A stretch of DNA of 64,000 bases from Actinoplanes sp. TBRC 11911. Lineage in GTDB: Bacteria > Actinomycetota > Actinomycetes > Mycobacteriales > Micromonosporaceae. This document shows, piece after piece, positions 14,890 to 23,206 of the stretch; within the stretch, counting starts at the first letter, position 1, and each line of letters begins with the position of its first letter. The notes under the pieces were generated by a model. The model was given only the letters and a program-made list of their open reading frames with translations, made no database searches and was not told where the DNA came from. Location of the stretch: NCBI RefSeq assembly GCF_012933445.1, contig NZ_JABBNC010000047.1:1-64000 (forward strand), given 5' to 3'. The position numbers and the translations under genes are program-made.

Positions 14890-16959
14890 GTGTCAAGGGC
14901 GATCGAATGGATCCTGCTGGGTGCGGGCAGTTGTGGCGCGCTCATCTTCGGGGTGATCCGGCACCGTCCGGCCCGGATCGTCCCCTGGCTGCTGCTCGCC
15001 GCCGCCCTGGCCAGCCTGGCCGTGGGCGACGTCTTCTATGCGCTGCGCGACATGCCGGCCGCGGACGCCGCGTACCTCGCGATGTTCGTCCTGGTCGGCG
15101 CCGCGCTGCTGCAGTTCACCCGCGGCGGCGCGCTGCTGGTCGACCGGGCCCGGCTGATCGACCTGACGGCCTTCACCTGTGCGACGTTGCTGGTCGTCTG
15201 GGTGTTCGTGATAGGCGACAAGGGACAGCTCGGGAAAATCTCCGCGTCCGATGTGATCGGTGGCCTGATCCTGGTCGGCGTGGCCGCCCGCCTGCGCTGG
15301 GCGGCCGGCCGCAACCTCGCCGCCACGCTGCTGCTGCTCGGTTCGGTGACGATGCTGCTCAGCGACATCATCTACCCGCTGGCGCCGAACCCCACGACCG
15401 AGGCCGGCTACACGATCCTCTACATCGCGTGGGGCCTGGCCGCGCTGCACCCGTCGATGGTCCGCCTGACCGAGCCGATGACGCCGCGCCTGACCCAGTG
15501 GAACGGCCGCTGGGCGGCGCTGCTGGGCGTCTCGGTGGCCGCGCCGCCCGTGGTCCTGCTGATCGAGTCCGTCACCGGCACCGTCGAGGACGGCGTCGTG
15601 ATCGCCGTGGCCAGCGCCATCACCTTGACGCTCGCCATCACCCGCCTGGCCGACTCGGTCAACTTGAGCACCCAGGGCCTGTCCCGCGAGCGCGCCTTGC
15701 GCTCCGCGACCGCCAGCCTGGTCGCCGCCGCCGACCTGCCCGCCGTGGTCGAGGCGGTGCGCGCCGCCGTCCGCGAGCTGGTCCCCGCCCAGGCGATCAC
15801 CAAGGTCGTCTTCGCCACCGACGACCGCCAGCTGGCGCTGGAGGCCATCCCCGCGGTCCCGTCCGGCCCCCACCCCCGCAGCTGGTGGGCCGGCGACGAC
15901 GAGGCCGAGACCCCGGCGCCCGAGGCAGCGGGTTGGCGCCGCCTCCTGCCAAGGCGCCACCCCACCGCGCTCGCTGCCAGCGAAGGCCCCCAGCCGGCCG
16001 GCCGCACCCCCAACCACCTTCACCGCGGCGACCACGCAAGCGACCCCAAGCACCCCCACAACCGCAGCCAGCCCCGCGGCAGCGACGAGGGCCGCGAGCT
16101 CAACCGGGACGGAGACCTGGACCTGGCCCGCGACGTGAACCTTGACGGCGACATGGACCTGACCCCGGACTCCGATCGCGATCACGACCGCAGCGTGCGG
16201 GGTGACCAATCTGTCTCGGACGACGGCGGTCGAACCCGCGACGCGCACGAGCCGAGGCGCGCCACCGACCGCGCATCCGCTTTATCGGGATTCCTCGCCA
16301 TTTTCTGCAAGCGCCACACCGCGGCCGCAGCCACCGACCAGGAGGGCACCCTCGTCTGTCCTCTGTGGCTAGAACCACTGGCCGTGGCCCGCCCCAGCGG
16401 CGGCGCCCTGGTCCTGACCGGCCGTCGCACCGGCCTGACCTTGGCCCGCGACGCCTTGGAGGTGCTGGCCGGCCAGGCCGCCTTGGCCCTCGACCGAATC
16501 ACCTTGGTGGACGCCGTAGGCAGGCGCGACAGCGACCTGTATCTAAGAGCCGTAATCCGAAACACGGCAGACTTGATGCTGGTGATCGACGAGGACCGCC
16601 GCATCCGCTACGCCAGCCCCGCGCTGCACGACCTCTTGGGCGCCGACGACCTCTCCCCGCTGTCCACCTTGGAGGACCTGGTCCACGACGACGACCGCGC
16701 CCAGATCCGCACCGCGTTCGCGGCCGAGGGCGACGGCACCCTGTTCTTCGCGCTGCGCCGCGCAGACCACTCCCAGGCCTTGGTCGAGGCCACGTACCGC
16801 GACCTGCGAGACGACCGCCTGGTCCAGGGCTTCGTCGTAACGATGCGCAACGTAACGGCCGCCCACGACCCGGTCGAGCAACTCCCCCAGCTGAGCCACG
16901 TTGACGAACTCCCAGCCTGGGTAAACCGCCGCAGCGCCCAGCACAAGTTCCGCTACTAG
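14890..16959 (+). CDS. Membrane PAS sensor protein lacking a recognisable output domain
   Basis: This 689-residue protein has about eight membrane segments in the first 270 residues (for example IPWLLLAAALASLAVGDVFYA and ATLLLLGSVTMLLSDIIYPLA). A signal helix and a GAF-like region follow, interrupted at about residues 330-470 by a charged low-complexity insert rich in D-x-D motifs (NLDGDMDLTPDSDRD). A PAS domain occupies about 535-660. Family relatives carry GGDEF/EAL or kinase domains after such sensors, but this one ends shortly after PAS with ELPAWVNRRSAQHKFRY and has no output module. Start is GTG at 14890. It may signal through a partner. It has no operon neighbour. Confidence 0.75.
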   Translation: MSRAIEWILLGAGSCGALIFGVIRHRPARIVPWLLLAAALASLAVGDVFYALRDMPAADAAYLAMFVLVGAALLQFTRGGALLVDRARLIDLTAFTCATLLVVWVFVIGDKGQLGKISASDVIGGLILVGVAARLRWAAGRNLAATLLLLGSVTMLLSDIIYPLAPNPTTEAGYTILYIAWGLAALHPSMVRLTEPMTPRLTQWNGRWAALLGVSVAAPPVVLLIESVTGTVEDGVVIAVASAITLTLAITRLADSVNLSTQGLSRERALRSATASLVAAADLPAVVEAVRAAVRELVPAQAITKVVFATDDRQLALEAIPAVPSGPHPRSWWAGDDEAETPAPEAAGWRRLLPRRHPTALAASEGPQPAGRTPNHLHRGDHASDPKHPHNRSQPRGSDEGRELNRDGDLDLARDVNLDGDMDLTPDSDRDHDRSVRGDQSVSDDGGRTRDAHEPRRATDRASALSGFLAIFCKRHTAAAATDQEGTLVCPLWLEPLAVARPSGGALVLTGRRTGLTLARDALEVLAGQAALALDRITLVDAVGRRDSDLYLRAVIRNTADLMLVIDEDRRIRYASPALHDLLGADDLSPLSTLEDLVHDDDRAQIRTAFAAEGDGTLFFALRRADHSQALVEATYRDLRDDRLVQGFVVTMRNVTAAHDPVEQLPQLSHVDELPAWVNRRSAQHKFRY

Positions 16960-17108
16960 CTGCCCCCGCGCACCCCGGAACCCTTGGTGGGCGGGCGTTC
17001 CGACTATGCCTGGACGGCACCCGATACATCGCCCTCGAACCAGCCGGGCAGCTGGAGCGTCGGGTGCCCCGACCTACATGGAAAACGCGCCCAGACCGTG
17101 GATTTTGC

Positions 17109-17157
17109 GAACCTTGGAGAGTTGCGCCCACATACGAGCCATAACTCTCCAAGGTTC
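17109..17157. repeat. Dispersed palindromic element, copy with 15-bp arms
   Basis: The left arm GAACCTTGGAGAGTT (17109-17123) and its exact complement AACTCTCCAAGGTTC (17143-17157) flank the loop GCGCCCACATACGAGCCAT. The loop shares CGCCCACATNCGAGCC with the copy at 8155-8171. The outermost pairs differ from that copy (GAA/TTC versus GAGA/TCTC) but still pair. Confidence 0.85.
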
Positions 17158-17600
17158 ACATCTGGCCGGAAAAACCTGCCGGACAAAAGCCGCATCGCAT
17201 CACGAAAGCATCCTCTACAGTGGACGCGAGTCTCACATGGCGGACGGTGGTTTCAAGACGTGGTCACCGGTCCCAGTACGCGGGCGCAGGTCCCACAGAA
17301 TGGACCCTCGGCCCGTCACTCGCCGGGCCCCCCTGCAGCGCTGCGACCCAACCGACCCACCTGATCACCAGAAATATCGGATATGTGCGGCATGGGTGGG
17401 GGCACACGCCGGTTCCCAGCCACTCCGCCAACTGTTCGACGGGACGCTGACCGCGCGACGTGCGCCGACCGCGGCTCGTCCACCGCGTGAGCCACCTAGC
17501 CGCCCGGGGCGCCCCACTCGCCGCGTCCGGGGGTGTGGGGAATCCGGGGGCGCGAATCCCCGCATAGGGGCCGGCGAATTTGGGGTTGGGCGCGGCCATT

Positions 17601-17727
17601 CACTCACGTCGCCGGGGTGGGGTGAGTGTTTTGGACGCGCCAGCGGCCAGCTCGCGCCGCCGCGGCCCTCGGCGGGAGCAGCGATTCGTACCACCCACCC
17701 CGCTACGACATTGAGATTTTGAATGTG
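17601..17727. repeat. Dispersed repeat of about 130 bp, copy 2
   Basis: This matches 8783-8916 over nearly its full length with scattered substitutions and small indels. The left edge holds CACTCAC and, 14 bases on, GTGAGTG, an inverted pair. It lies between the palindromic element and the terminator of the GlsB-type gene. Confidence 0.8.
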
Positions 17728-17778
17728 GTCCGGAAATGACCACTCGGATATCGAAGAACGACAATTCACAGACATGGC

Positions 17779-17809
17779 GAAGCGCCGGGCCGAAGGGGCC
17801 CGGCGCTTC
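17779..17809 (-). terminator. Strong hairpin terminator of the GlsB-type gene
   Basis: GAAGCGCCGGGCC and GGCCCGGCGCTTC form a perfect 13-bp stem with a 5-nt loop, about 10 bp beyond the stop of the minus-strand gene at 17819. There is no long T-run, as is common for terminators in high-GC actinobacteria. Confidence 0.75.
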
Positions 17810-17818
17810 GTGCGCGCG

Positions 17819-18094
17819 TTATCGGGTGAGCCGGCGGCGGCTGCCCATGCCGGCGACCAGCGCGACGCCGATCGCGGCCAGCACCACCTGGAAGAGCAGC
17901 TCGATCCAGTCGATGCCGTTCGTGTCGCCGACGCCGACCGCGTTGGCGATGACCGTGCCGAGCAGCGCGGCGACGATACCGATCACGATCGTCAGCCAGA
18001 TCGGGATGTGCTGCTTGCCGGGTACGACCAGACGGCCGAGCGCACCAATGATGAGACCGACGATGAGCGCGGAGATGATGCCGGAGACAGTCAT
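17819..18094 (-). CDS. GlsB/YeaQ/YmgE family small membrane protein
   Basis: This 91-residue protein has three predicted membrane segments (SGIISALIVGLIIGALG, PIWLTIVIGIVAALLGTVIA and LLFQVVLAAIGVALVAG) and the family signature GRLVVPGKQHIPIWLTI. It ends in a basic tail (GSRRRLTR). The family is linked to stress responses, but the molecular role is unknown. The ATG at 18094 is preceded by AGGAGG at good spacing. It lies downstream of lepA on the same strand and is followed by a strong hairpin. Confidence 0.9.
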   Translation of the reverse strand: MTVSGIISALIVGLIIGALGRLVVPGKQHIPIWLTIVIGIVAALLGTVIANAVGVGDTNGIDWIELLFQVVLAAIGVALVAGMGSRRRLTR

Positions 18095-18171
18095 GGGGGT
18101 TCCTCCTCGGGTGGAGCTTGTTGCGTCCGTCGAGCCCCAGAGTTCCCGAGGGAATCAGAAACCAAACCGCC

Positions 18172-20052
18172 CTATTTTTTGCTCGCTCCCTTGACGTCCG
18201 CGGAGTCGGAAGTCGACAACGCGGCGATGAAGGCCTCCTGCGGCACTTCGACGCGGCCGACCATCTTCATCCGCTTCTTGCCTTCCTTCTGCTTCTCGAG
18301 CAGCTTGCGCTTTCGGCTGATGTCACCGCCGTAGCACTTCGCGAGCACATCCTTGCGGATGGCGCGAATCGTTTCGCGGGCGATGATCCGGCTGCCGATG
18401 GCCGCCTGGATCGGCACCTCGAACTGCTGCCGCGGAATGAGTTTCTGCAGCTTGGCGGCGATCGTCACGCCATAGTTGTACGCCTTGTCCTTGTGCACGA
18501 TCGCACTGAACGCGTCGACGGGCTCGCCGTGGAGCAGAATGTCCACCTTGACCAGTTCGGCGACCTGCTCGCCGGAGGGTTCGTAGTCGAGCGACGCGTA
18601 GCCCTTGGTCTTGCTCTTCAGCTGGTCGAAGAAGTCGTAGATGATCTCGGCGAGGGGCAGCGTGTAGCGGAGCTCGACCCGTTCGGAGGACAGATACTCC
18701 ATGCCGAGCAGGCTGCCGCGCCTGCTCTGACACAGCTCCATGACCGCGCCGACGTAGTCGTTCGGCACCAGGACCGTGGCGCGCACGACCGGCTCGTGGA
18801 TCTCCGCGATCTTGCCGCTGGGGAACTCGCTGGGGTTGGTGACCACGTGCTCGACGGCGTCGTCGGTGAACACGCGATAGACCACATTGGGCGCCGTGGA
18901 GATCAGGTCGAGGTTGAACTCGCGCTCCAGCCGCTCCCCGATGATCTCCAGGTGGAGCAGGCCGAGGAAGCCGCACCGGAAACCGAACCCGAGCGCCGCG
19001 GACGTCTCCGGCTCGTACACCAGGGCGGCGTCGTTGAGTTTCAGCTTGTCGAGGGCGTCGCGGAGGGCCGGGTAGTCCGAGCCGTCGATCGGGTAGAGAC
19101 CCGAGTAGACCATCGGCTTCGGATCCTTGTACCCGCCGAGCGGCTCCTTCGCCGGGCGCGCGTTGCCGGTGACCGTGTCGCCGACGCGGGACTGGCGCAC
19201 GTCCTTCACGCCGGTGATCAGGTATCCGACCTCCCCGACGCCGAGCGCGTTCGCCTTCTCCATCTCGGGCGAGACCACGCCGATCTCGAGCAGCTCGTGG
19301 ACCGCGCCCGTGGACATCATCCTGATCCGGTCGCGCGCCTCGATCCGGCCGTCGATGACCCGGACGTACGTGACGACGCCCCGGTAGACGTCGTACACCG
19401 AGTCGAAGATCATCGCGCGCGCCGGGCCGTCCGCGTCGCCCACCGGCGGCGTGAACTGCCGGACGATCTCGTCAAGCAGGTGGTCGACGCCGACGCCGGT
19501 CTTTCCGGACACGCGGAGCACGGTGTCCGGCTCGACGCCGATCAGACCGGCGAGCTCGTCGGCGTACTTCTCGGGCTGCGCCGCCGGCAAGTCGATCTTG
19601 TTGAGCACCGGGATGATGTGCAGGTCGTTCTCCATCGCCAGATACAGGTTGGCGAGGGTCTGCGCCTCGATCCCCTGCGCGGCGTCGACCAGCAGGATCG
19701 CGCCCTCGCACGCGGCGAGGCTGCGGGACACCTCGTACGTGAAGTCGACGTGTCCCGGCGTGTCGATCATGTTGAGGACCGCGGTGTCGCCCTTCCGGTC
19801 GCCCTCGCGGACGGTCCAGGGCATGCGCACGGCCTGCGACTTGATCGTGATGCCGCGCTCTCGTTCGATGTCCATCCGGTCGAGGTACTGCGCGCGCATC
19901 TGACGCGGGTCGACCACCCCGGTGATCTGCAACATCCGGTCGGCCAGCGTCGACTTGCCGTGGTCGATGTGGGCGATGATGCAGAAGTTACGGATGCGCG
20001 CGGGATCGGTAGAGCCGATCACGTTCACTCCGGGGTCGAGCGGTCCTGGCAC
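18172..20052 (-). CDS. lepA: Elongation factor 4 (LepA), ribosomal back-translocase GTPase
   Basis: This 626-residue translational GTPase has its G1 motif in IAHIDHGKSTLADRM, followed by switch regions (RERGITIKSQAV), DTPGHVDF and NKIDLPAA. EF-G-like domains and the LepA-specific C-terminal domain follow (GVTIAAKLQKLIPRQQFEVPIQAAIG; CYGGDISRKRKLLEKQKEGKKRMK). It acts on stalled or mistranslocated ribosomes, particularly under ionic stress. The GTG at 20052 is the likely start, and the length is typical for actinobacteria. Its neighbours hemW and rpsT fit the conserved order. Confidence 0.97.
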   Translation of the reverse strand: MPGPLDPGVNVIGSTDPARIRNFCIIAHIDHGKSTLADRMLQITGVVDPRQMRAQYLDRMDIERERGITIKSQAVRMPWTVREGDRKGDTAVLNMIDTPGHVDFTYEVSRSLAACEGAILLVDAAQGIEAQTLANLYLAMENDLHIIPVLNKIDLPAAQPEKYADELAGLIGVEPDTVLRVSGKTGVGVDHLLDEIVRQFTPPVGDADGPARAMIFDSVYDVYRGVVTYVRVIDGRIEARDRIRMMSTGAVHELLEIGVVSPEMEKANALGVGEVGYLITGVKDVRQSRVGDTVTGNARPAKEPLGGYKDPKPMVYSGLYPIDGSDYPALRDALDKLKLNDAALVYEPETSAALGFGFRCGFLGLLHLEIIGERLEREFNLDLISTAPNVVYRVFTDDAVEHVVTNPSEFPSGKIAEIHEPVVRATVLVPNDYVGAVMELCQSRRGSLLGMEYLSSERVELRYTLPLAEIIYDFFDQLKSKTKGYASLDYEPSGEQVAELVKVDILLHGEPVDAFSAIVHKDKAYNYGVTIAAKLQKLIPRQQFEVPIQAAIGSRIIARETIRAIRKDVLAKCYGGDISRKRKLLEKQKEGKKRMKMVGRVEVPQEAFIAALSTSDSADVKGASKK

Positions 20053-20081
20053 GTTCCACCGTTCTTCGCAAGCTGAAGGAT

Positions 20082-20100
20082 GCCGGGCATGACGCCCGGC
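20082..20100 (-). terminator. Hairpin after the MOSC gene
   Basis: GCCGGGC and GCCCGGC form a 7-bp stem with a 5-nt loop, 37 bp beyond the MOSC gene stop and upstream of lepA. The T-tract is weak, so termination is only suggested. Confidence 0.4.
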
Positions 20101-20136
20101 GCGTTCTATCGTCCCACGTCCGTGCGGGCGGCCCGC

Positions 20137-20913
20137 TCACACCCGCTCAAGGGGCGCGTGCGGCGGCGGCGGGAACTCGACGTGGACATGGTCACCAGCG
20201 CGGATGTGACCACCCCGCAGCACCACCGCCATGATCCCGGCCTTCCGGACCAGGCTGCCGTTCTCGTCGTGCCCCACCACCTCCTTCAGAAGCCCTTGCT
20301 GGAAGCCGTTGATCTGCGCACACGGGTTGCGCAGTCCGGCGATGACGACGGCCGGGCGGGGGTCGTCGCCGGTTTCTCGGGCGGCCGCTGTCGCGACGGC
20401 AGCGGCGGCCTTGGTCGTGGACTCGTCAAGCACGGCCGCCGAGGCGGCCGCCAGCACAGCCCGTACGGCTGTCGCGGGCTCTGCGGCTATCGCAGGCCCT
20501 TCGCTCCGGCGCGCGGTCGCTCCGCCGCCGGCAGCCGGTCTCGTGTGCGCCTCAGCGCCCGGCCCGGCCGTCTCTCCAGCCGGTGGACCGAAGCGCAGGA
20601 TCGTCCCCAGCGGCAGCGCTAGCAGATCGATACCACTTGTCGTCACGTTCTCGCCCAGATCGCCGGGCGTGACCGCGTAACCCTTCTCCCCGACCTCCCC
20701 GAACAGCTCCGCCTGCATCAGGTGCACCTGACGAAGGTTCGGCTGAGTCGGGTCGGCTTTCACCCGCGAGCGGTGCCTCACACGCACTCCCGCGTGCACG
20801 TCTCCCTCGACCCCGAAGCCTGCGACCAGGACGATCTCGTCCCGGACCGGCTTCGTGAACGAATAAACGTCGTTACAACTGACCGAAACCACCGAACCGC
20901 GCCGCGAACTCAT
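20137..20913 (-). CDS. MOSC domain protein with an internal alanine-rich insertion
   Basis: This 258-residue MOSC protein belongs to the family related to the molybdenum-cofactor sulfurase C-terminal domain, which handles sulfur or molybdopterin ligands. The conserved core includes GVEGDVHAG (about 34-42), LRQVHLMQAEL, TPGDLGENVTT (about 82-92) and the cysteine region GLRNPCAQINGF with Cys198. Between about residues 109 and 185 lies a Gly/Ala-rich insert, where family members usually have a short turn before the PRPAVVIAGLRNPC strand. The ATG at 20913 is the start. The target compound is unknown. Confidence 0.85.
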   Translation of the reverse strand: MSSRRGSVVSVSCNDVYSFTKPVRDEIVLVAGFGVEGDVHAGVRVRHRSRVKADPTQPNLRQVHLMQAELFGEVGEKGYAVTPGDLGENVTTSGIDLLALPLGTILRFGPPAGETAGPGAEAHTRPAAGGGATARRSEGPAIAAEPATAVRAVLAAASAAVLDESTTKAAAAVATAAARETGDDPRPAVVIAGLRNPCAQINGFQQGLLKEVVGHDENGSLVRKAGIMAVVLRGGHIRAGDHVHVEFPPPPHAPLERV

Positions 20914-20971
20914 AGCGCGATCCTCCCCGAGCGGCGGCCCGGGGTTCGACCCGTTATTTGCTAGATGATCG

Positions 20972-21505
20972 TCACTCCGGCGGCGCCAGGAACAGCCCGG
21001 AAAGCCGGGGCAGCCGGCGCTGCATCTCCTCCTCGTTGTCGAAATCCCACAGATCGGCGGCATCGGGCCTGGTCACCGGCGTCTCTCCCACCGGCATCTC
21101 CGACCCCGTGGCCTGCGCATAAGCCTCCGCGGCGATGGACAGCACCTCCTCCGCCTCGAAGACCGCACCGCTGTCCGCGGCCGAGCGGACGGCCGGCAGG
21201 TCGGCCAGCGCATCAGGGGACTTCACCGAGCGCGCGACGGCCTCCCGCCCGTGCGCGATCAGCCAGCCCCGGAAATTGTCGAATCCCTCCTCGGAGCATC
21301 CGCCGTTGATCAAATAGGCGGCCGCCCACAAATCCTGCGTGCCGGAGGCGACCATGACCTTGTCGAGGTGCCGAGCCCACGCGACGATCTCCTCCGGGTC
21401 TCGGGTGGCCAGGTCGGCGGCGGCGCGTTTGGCCACCTCGGCGGGCGAGGAGGGCCGGTCGGCCGTCGCCCGGTCGATGACGGCCCAGAAGTCGTCGGTT
21501 CTCAT
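20972..21505 (-). CDS. DUF4240 domain protein
   Basis: This 177-residue protein has the DUF4240 pattern: N-terminal MRTDDFWAVID, central ARHLDKVMVASGTQDLWAAAYLINGGCSEEGFDNFRGWL, described by its key parts DLWAAAYLINGG and FDNFRGWLIAHG, then an acidic EAEEVLSIAAEAY segment. The family is widespread in actinobacteria and of unknown function. It is cytosolic by appearance and has no signal or membrane segment. The ATG at 21505 is the start. It lies 58 bp upstream of the MOSC gene on the same strand and may be co-transcribed with it. Confidence 0.82.
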   Translation of the reverse strand: MRTDDFWAVIDRATADRPSSPAEVAKRAAADLATRDPEEIVAWARHLDKVMVASGTQDLWAAAYLINGGCSEEGFDNFRGWLIAHGREAVARSVKSPDALADLPAVRSAADSGAVFEAEEVLSIAAEAYAQATGSEMPVGETPVTRPDAADLWDFDNEEEMQRRLPRLSGLFLAPPE

Positions 21506-21555
21506 GGCCTGGATACTGCCAGCGGGGTACGACAAAAATCGGCCGGGAGGATGGC

Positions 21556-22530
21556 GTGGTGCGACCGATTTCGCTTCCGGACGTCGCGTACGGGACCACC
21601 GCCGTACGCCCAAGCTGGTCTGACCTGCCAAAACGCCTGCAGAAAGCGATCTCCGACCGGCTCGGCTCACCAGTTTCCGCGGCGCGCAGCGCAGGCGGTG
21701 GCTTCACTCGCGCCTTCGCCGCGGTCCTCACCACGTCGGCCGGCATCAGCGTCTTCGTCAAGGCTGCACCGCTCAGCAACCCCAATTCCCGCGCGTACGC
21801 CCGTGAAGCGTCGATCACCGCGGCCCTGCCCCCGGCGGTCACCGCGGCCCGCCCGCTCTGGACGATGGTGGAATCCGACTGGTTTGTCCTTTGTCTCGAG
21901 GCGATCGACGGCCACGTGCCGGCCCTCCCGTGGGAGCCCGCGGAGTTACGGTCGGCGCTCGACGCCTGGTCAGCGGCCGCCGCGGCGCTCGCAAAGCCGA
22001 CAAACGAGCTGCTCAAGACCGGTGTGCCGGCGCTTCCCGAGATCGTGCGAGCCGAGATGTCCTGGTGGTCGGAGATCAAGTCAGGGCAAGAGCCATTTCC
22101 CCGTACGGCGTGGGAGACGGTCGCCCGGGATCGGATCGACGAGCTGGCCGTCTTGGAGCGCGGCCTGCCCGACCTGGTGGCCGGTGCCGGGCTCATGCAC
22201 GGTGACCTGCGGATCGACAACGTGCTCGTCGACGGTTCCGGGCGGGCGTGGCTCTGCGACTGGACGTGGCCGTGTCTGGGCGCTCCCTGGTTCGACACGG
22301 TCACGTTGCTGGTCAGTGCGTACGCGAGTGGGTTGGACGCGGACGCGTACCTCTCCGGATGGAACGCTCCGCCCTCCGGTGTGGAGGGGGCGCTCGCGGC
22401 TTTGGCCGGGTATTGGCTGGTCCGCGCCGATGGCGGGCCGAGCAGCGCGTCCCCGCACAGCCGTCAGCACCAGCTCTTCAGCGGCAGGCAGGCGCTGGCC
22501 TGGCTGGCGGACCGGCGTGGCTGGTCGTAG
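21556..22530 (+). CDS. Aminoglycoside phosphotransferase (APH) family kinase-like protein
   Basis: This 324-residue protein has a protein-kinase-like fold with the catalytic loop GLMHGDLRIDNVLV (HGDxxxxN, near residues 214-227) and the metal-binding WLCDWTWP segment that takes the place of DFG. The N-terminal glycine-rich and lysine regions are SAGGGFTRAF and ISVFVKAAP. Family members phosphorylate small molecules such as aminoglycosides, choline or homoserine; the substrate here is unknown and antibiotic resistance should not be assumed. Starts at GTG 21556 or GTG 21559 are possible; GGGAGG at 21545-21550 favours 21559. Confidence 0.82.
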   Translation: MVRPISLPDVAYGTTAVRPSWSDLPKRLQKAISDRLGSPVSAARSAGGGFTRAFAAVLTTSAGISVFVKAAPLSNPNSRAYAREASITAALPPAVTAARPLWTMVESDWFVLCLEAIDGHVPALPWEPAELRSALDAWSAAAAALAKPTNELLKTGVPALPEIVRAEMSWWSEIKSGQEPFPRTAWETVARDRIDELAVLERGLPDLVAGAGLMHGDLRIDNVLVDGSGRAWLCDWTWPCLGAPWFDTVTLLVSAYASGLDADAYLSGWNAPPSGVEGALAALAGYWLVRADGGPSSASPHSRQHQLFSGRQALAWLADRRGWS

Positions 22531-22584
22531 GCCCGACCTGAGCGCCCCGCACGCGACCGCCCACCCCTGAGCAGGGCCGTCGTT

Positions 22585-22613
22585 TTGGTCGGCCGCGACC
22601 GGGCTGGTAGGCT
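22585..22613 (+). promoter_or_regulatory. Promoter of rpsT
   Basis: TTGGTC, a 17-bp spacer and TAGGCT resemble a housekeeping sigma-factor promoter. Transcription would begin near 22620, leaving a leader of about 90 bases before rpsT. Confidence 0.65.
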
Positions 22614-22708
22614 GGCTAATCGCGTGTGGTGACGTGCCGCTCTTCGCTGCTTCGACTCAGCACGCTTGAGACCAGTTTCCGAACACCTAGTCAGGACAAG
22701 GCTGTCGC

Positions 22709-22975
22709 GTGGCGAACATCAAGTCCCAGATCAAGCGCAACCGGCAGAACGAGAAGGCCCGGCTGCGCAACAAGTCGGTCAAGTCGTCGCTGAAGACCGT
22801 GATTCGCAAGTTCCATGAGGCGAGCGACGCGGGCGACGTCGAGACGGCGACCGCGCTGCAGCGTGCCGCTTCGCGCCAGCTCGACAAGGCCGCCAGCAAG
22901 GGCGTCATCCACCAGAACCAGGCGGCGAACCGCAAGTCGGCCATCGCCAAGAAGGTCGCCTCGCTGTCTGCCTGA
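22709..22975 (+). CDS. rpsT: 30S ribosomal protein S20
   Basis: This 88-residue basic protein has the S20 signature: MANIKSQIKRNRQNEKARLRNK at the start (key parts IKSQIKRN and NEKARLRN), then SVKSSLKTVIRKF and a C-terminal NRKSAIAKKVASL. S20 binds 16S rRNA near the 5' domain and helix 44 early in 30S assembly. The start is GTG at 22709, and a plausible promoter lies upstream. It is encoded on the strand opposite holA, as is usual in actinobacteria. Confidence 0.97.
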   Translation: MANIKSQIKRNRQNEKARLRNKSVKSSLKTVIRKFHEASDAGDVETATALQRAASRQLDKAASKGVIHQNQAANRKSAIAKKVASLSA

Positions 22976-23114
22976 CCCGTCAGGCTCCGACACGTGTCGC
23001 AGTGAGGCAGCACGCGTCAACGCTCGCGTAGTCGCGAGCCGGTCGACGACCACAACCGGGCATCGCCGGACCAGAGCGTCCGCAGCGGTGCCCGGTGGCG
23101 TTTCCAGCGGAAAA

Positions 23115-23141
23115 GCCCTCAAGGTAGGGAACCTGGAGGGC
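23115..23141 (-). terminator. Hairpin with T-tract after the small membrane protein gene
   Basis: GCCCTCAAGGT and ACCTGGAGGGC pair with one mismatch around a 5-nt loop. On the minus strand the stem is followed by TTTT, so it would terminate transcription of the gene ending at 23207. Confidence 0.55.
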
Positions 23142-23206
23142 ATGCACGGCGCGCAGGCGCCGTCGGTCTGGGATCAGGTGTGGCTGCCGCAGGCAGTCAC
23201 CGGCGG

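Larger units (their letters stand above)
16960..17778. other. Gene-free region with two dispersed repeats
   Basis: About 0.8 kb without a supportable gene separates the PAS sensor from the GlsB-type gene. It contains the palindromic element at 17109-17157 and copy 2 of the 130-bp repeat at 17601-17727. Open frames here are short and lack ribosome-binding sites or family features. Together with 7413-8916, which holds the same two repeat types, it looks like a related repeat landscape. Confidence 0.6.

Noticed and set aside
18118..20076. Long open frame on the plus strand opposite lepA
   Set aside because: Its protein is Asp/Arg/His/Val-rich without family motifs, and lepA on the other strand is unmistakable. 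It is a high-GC shadow frame.
21556..22530. Aminoglycoside resistance gene
   Set aside because: The APH fold is broad and includes many metabolic kinases. Nothing in the sequence points to antibiotic substrates.
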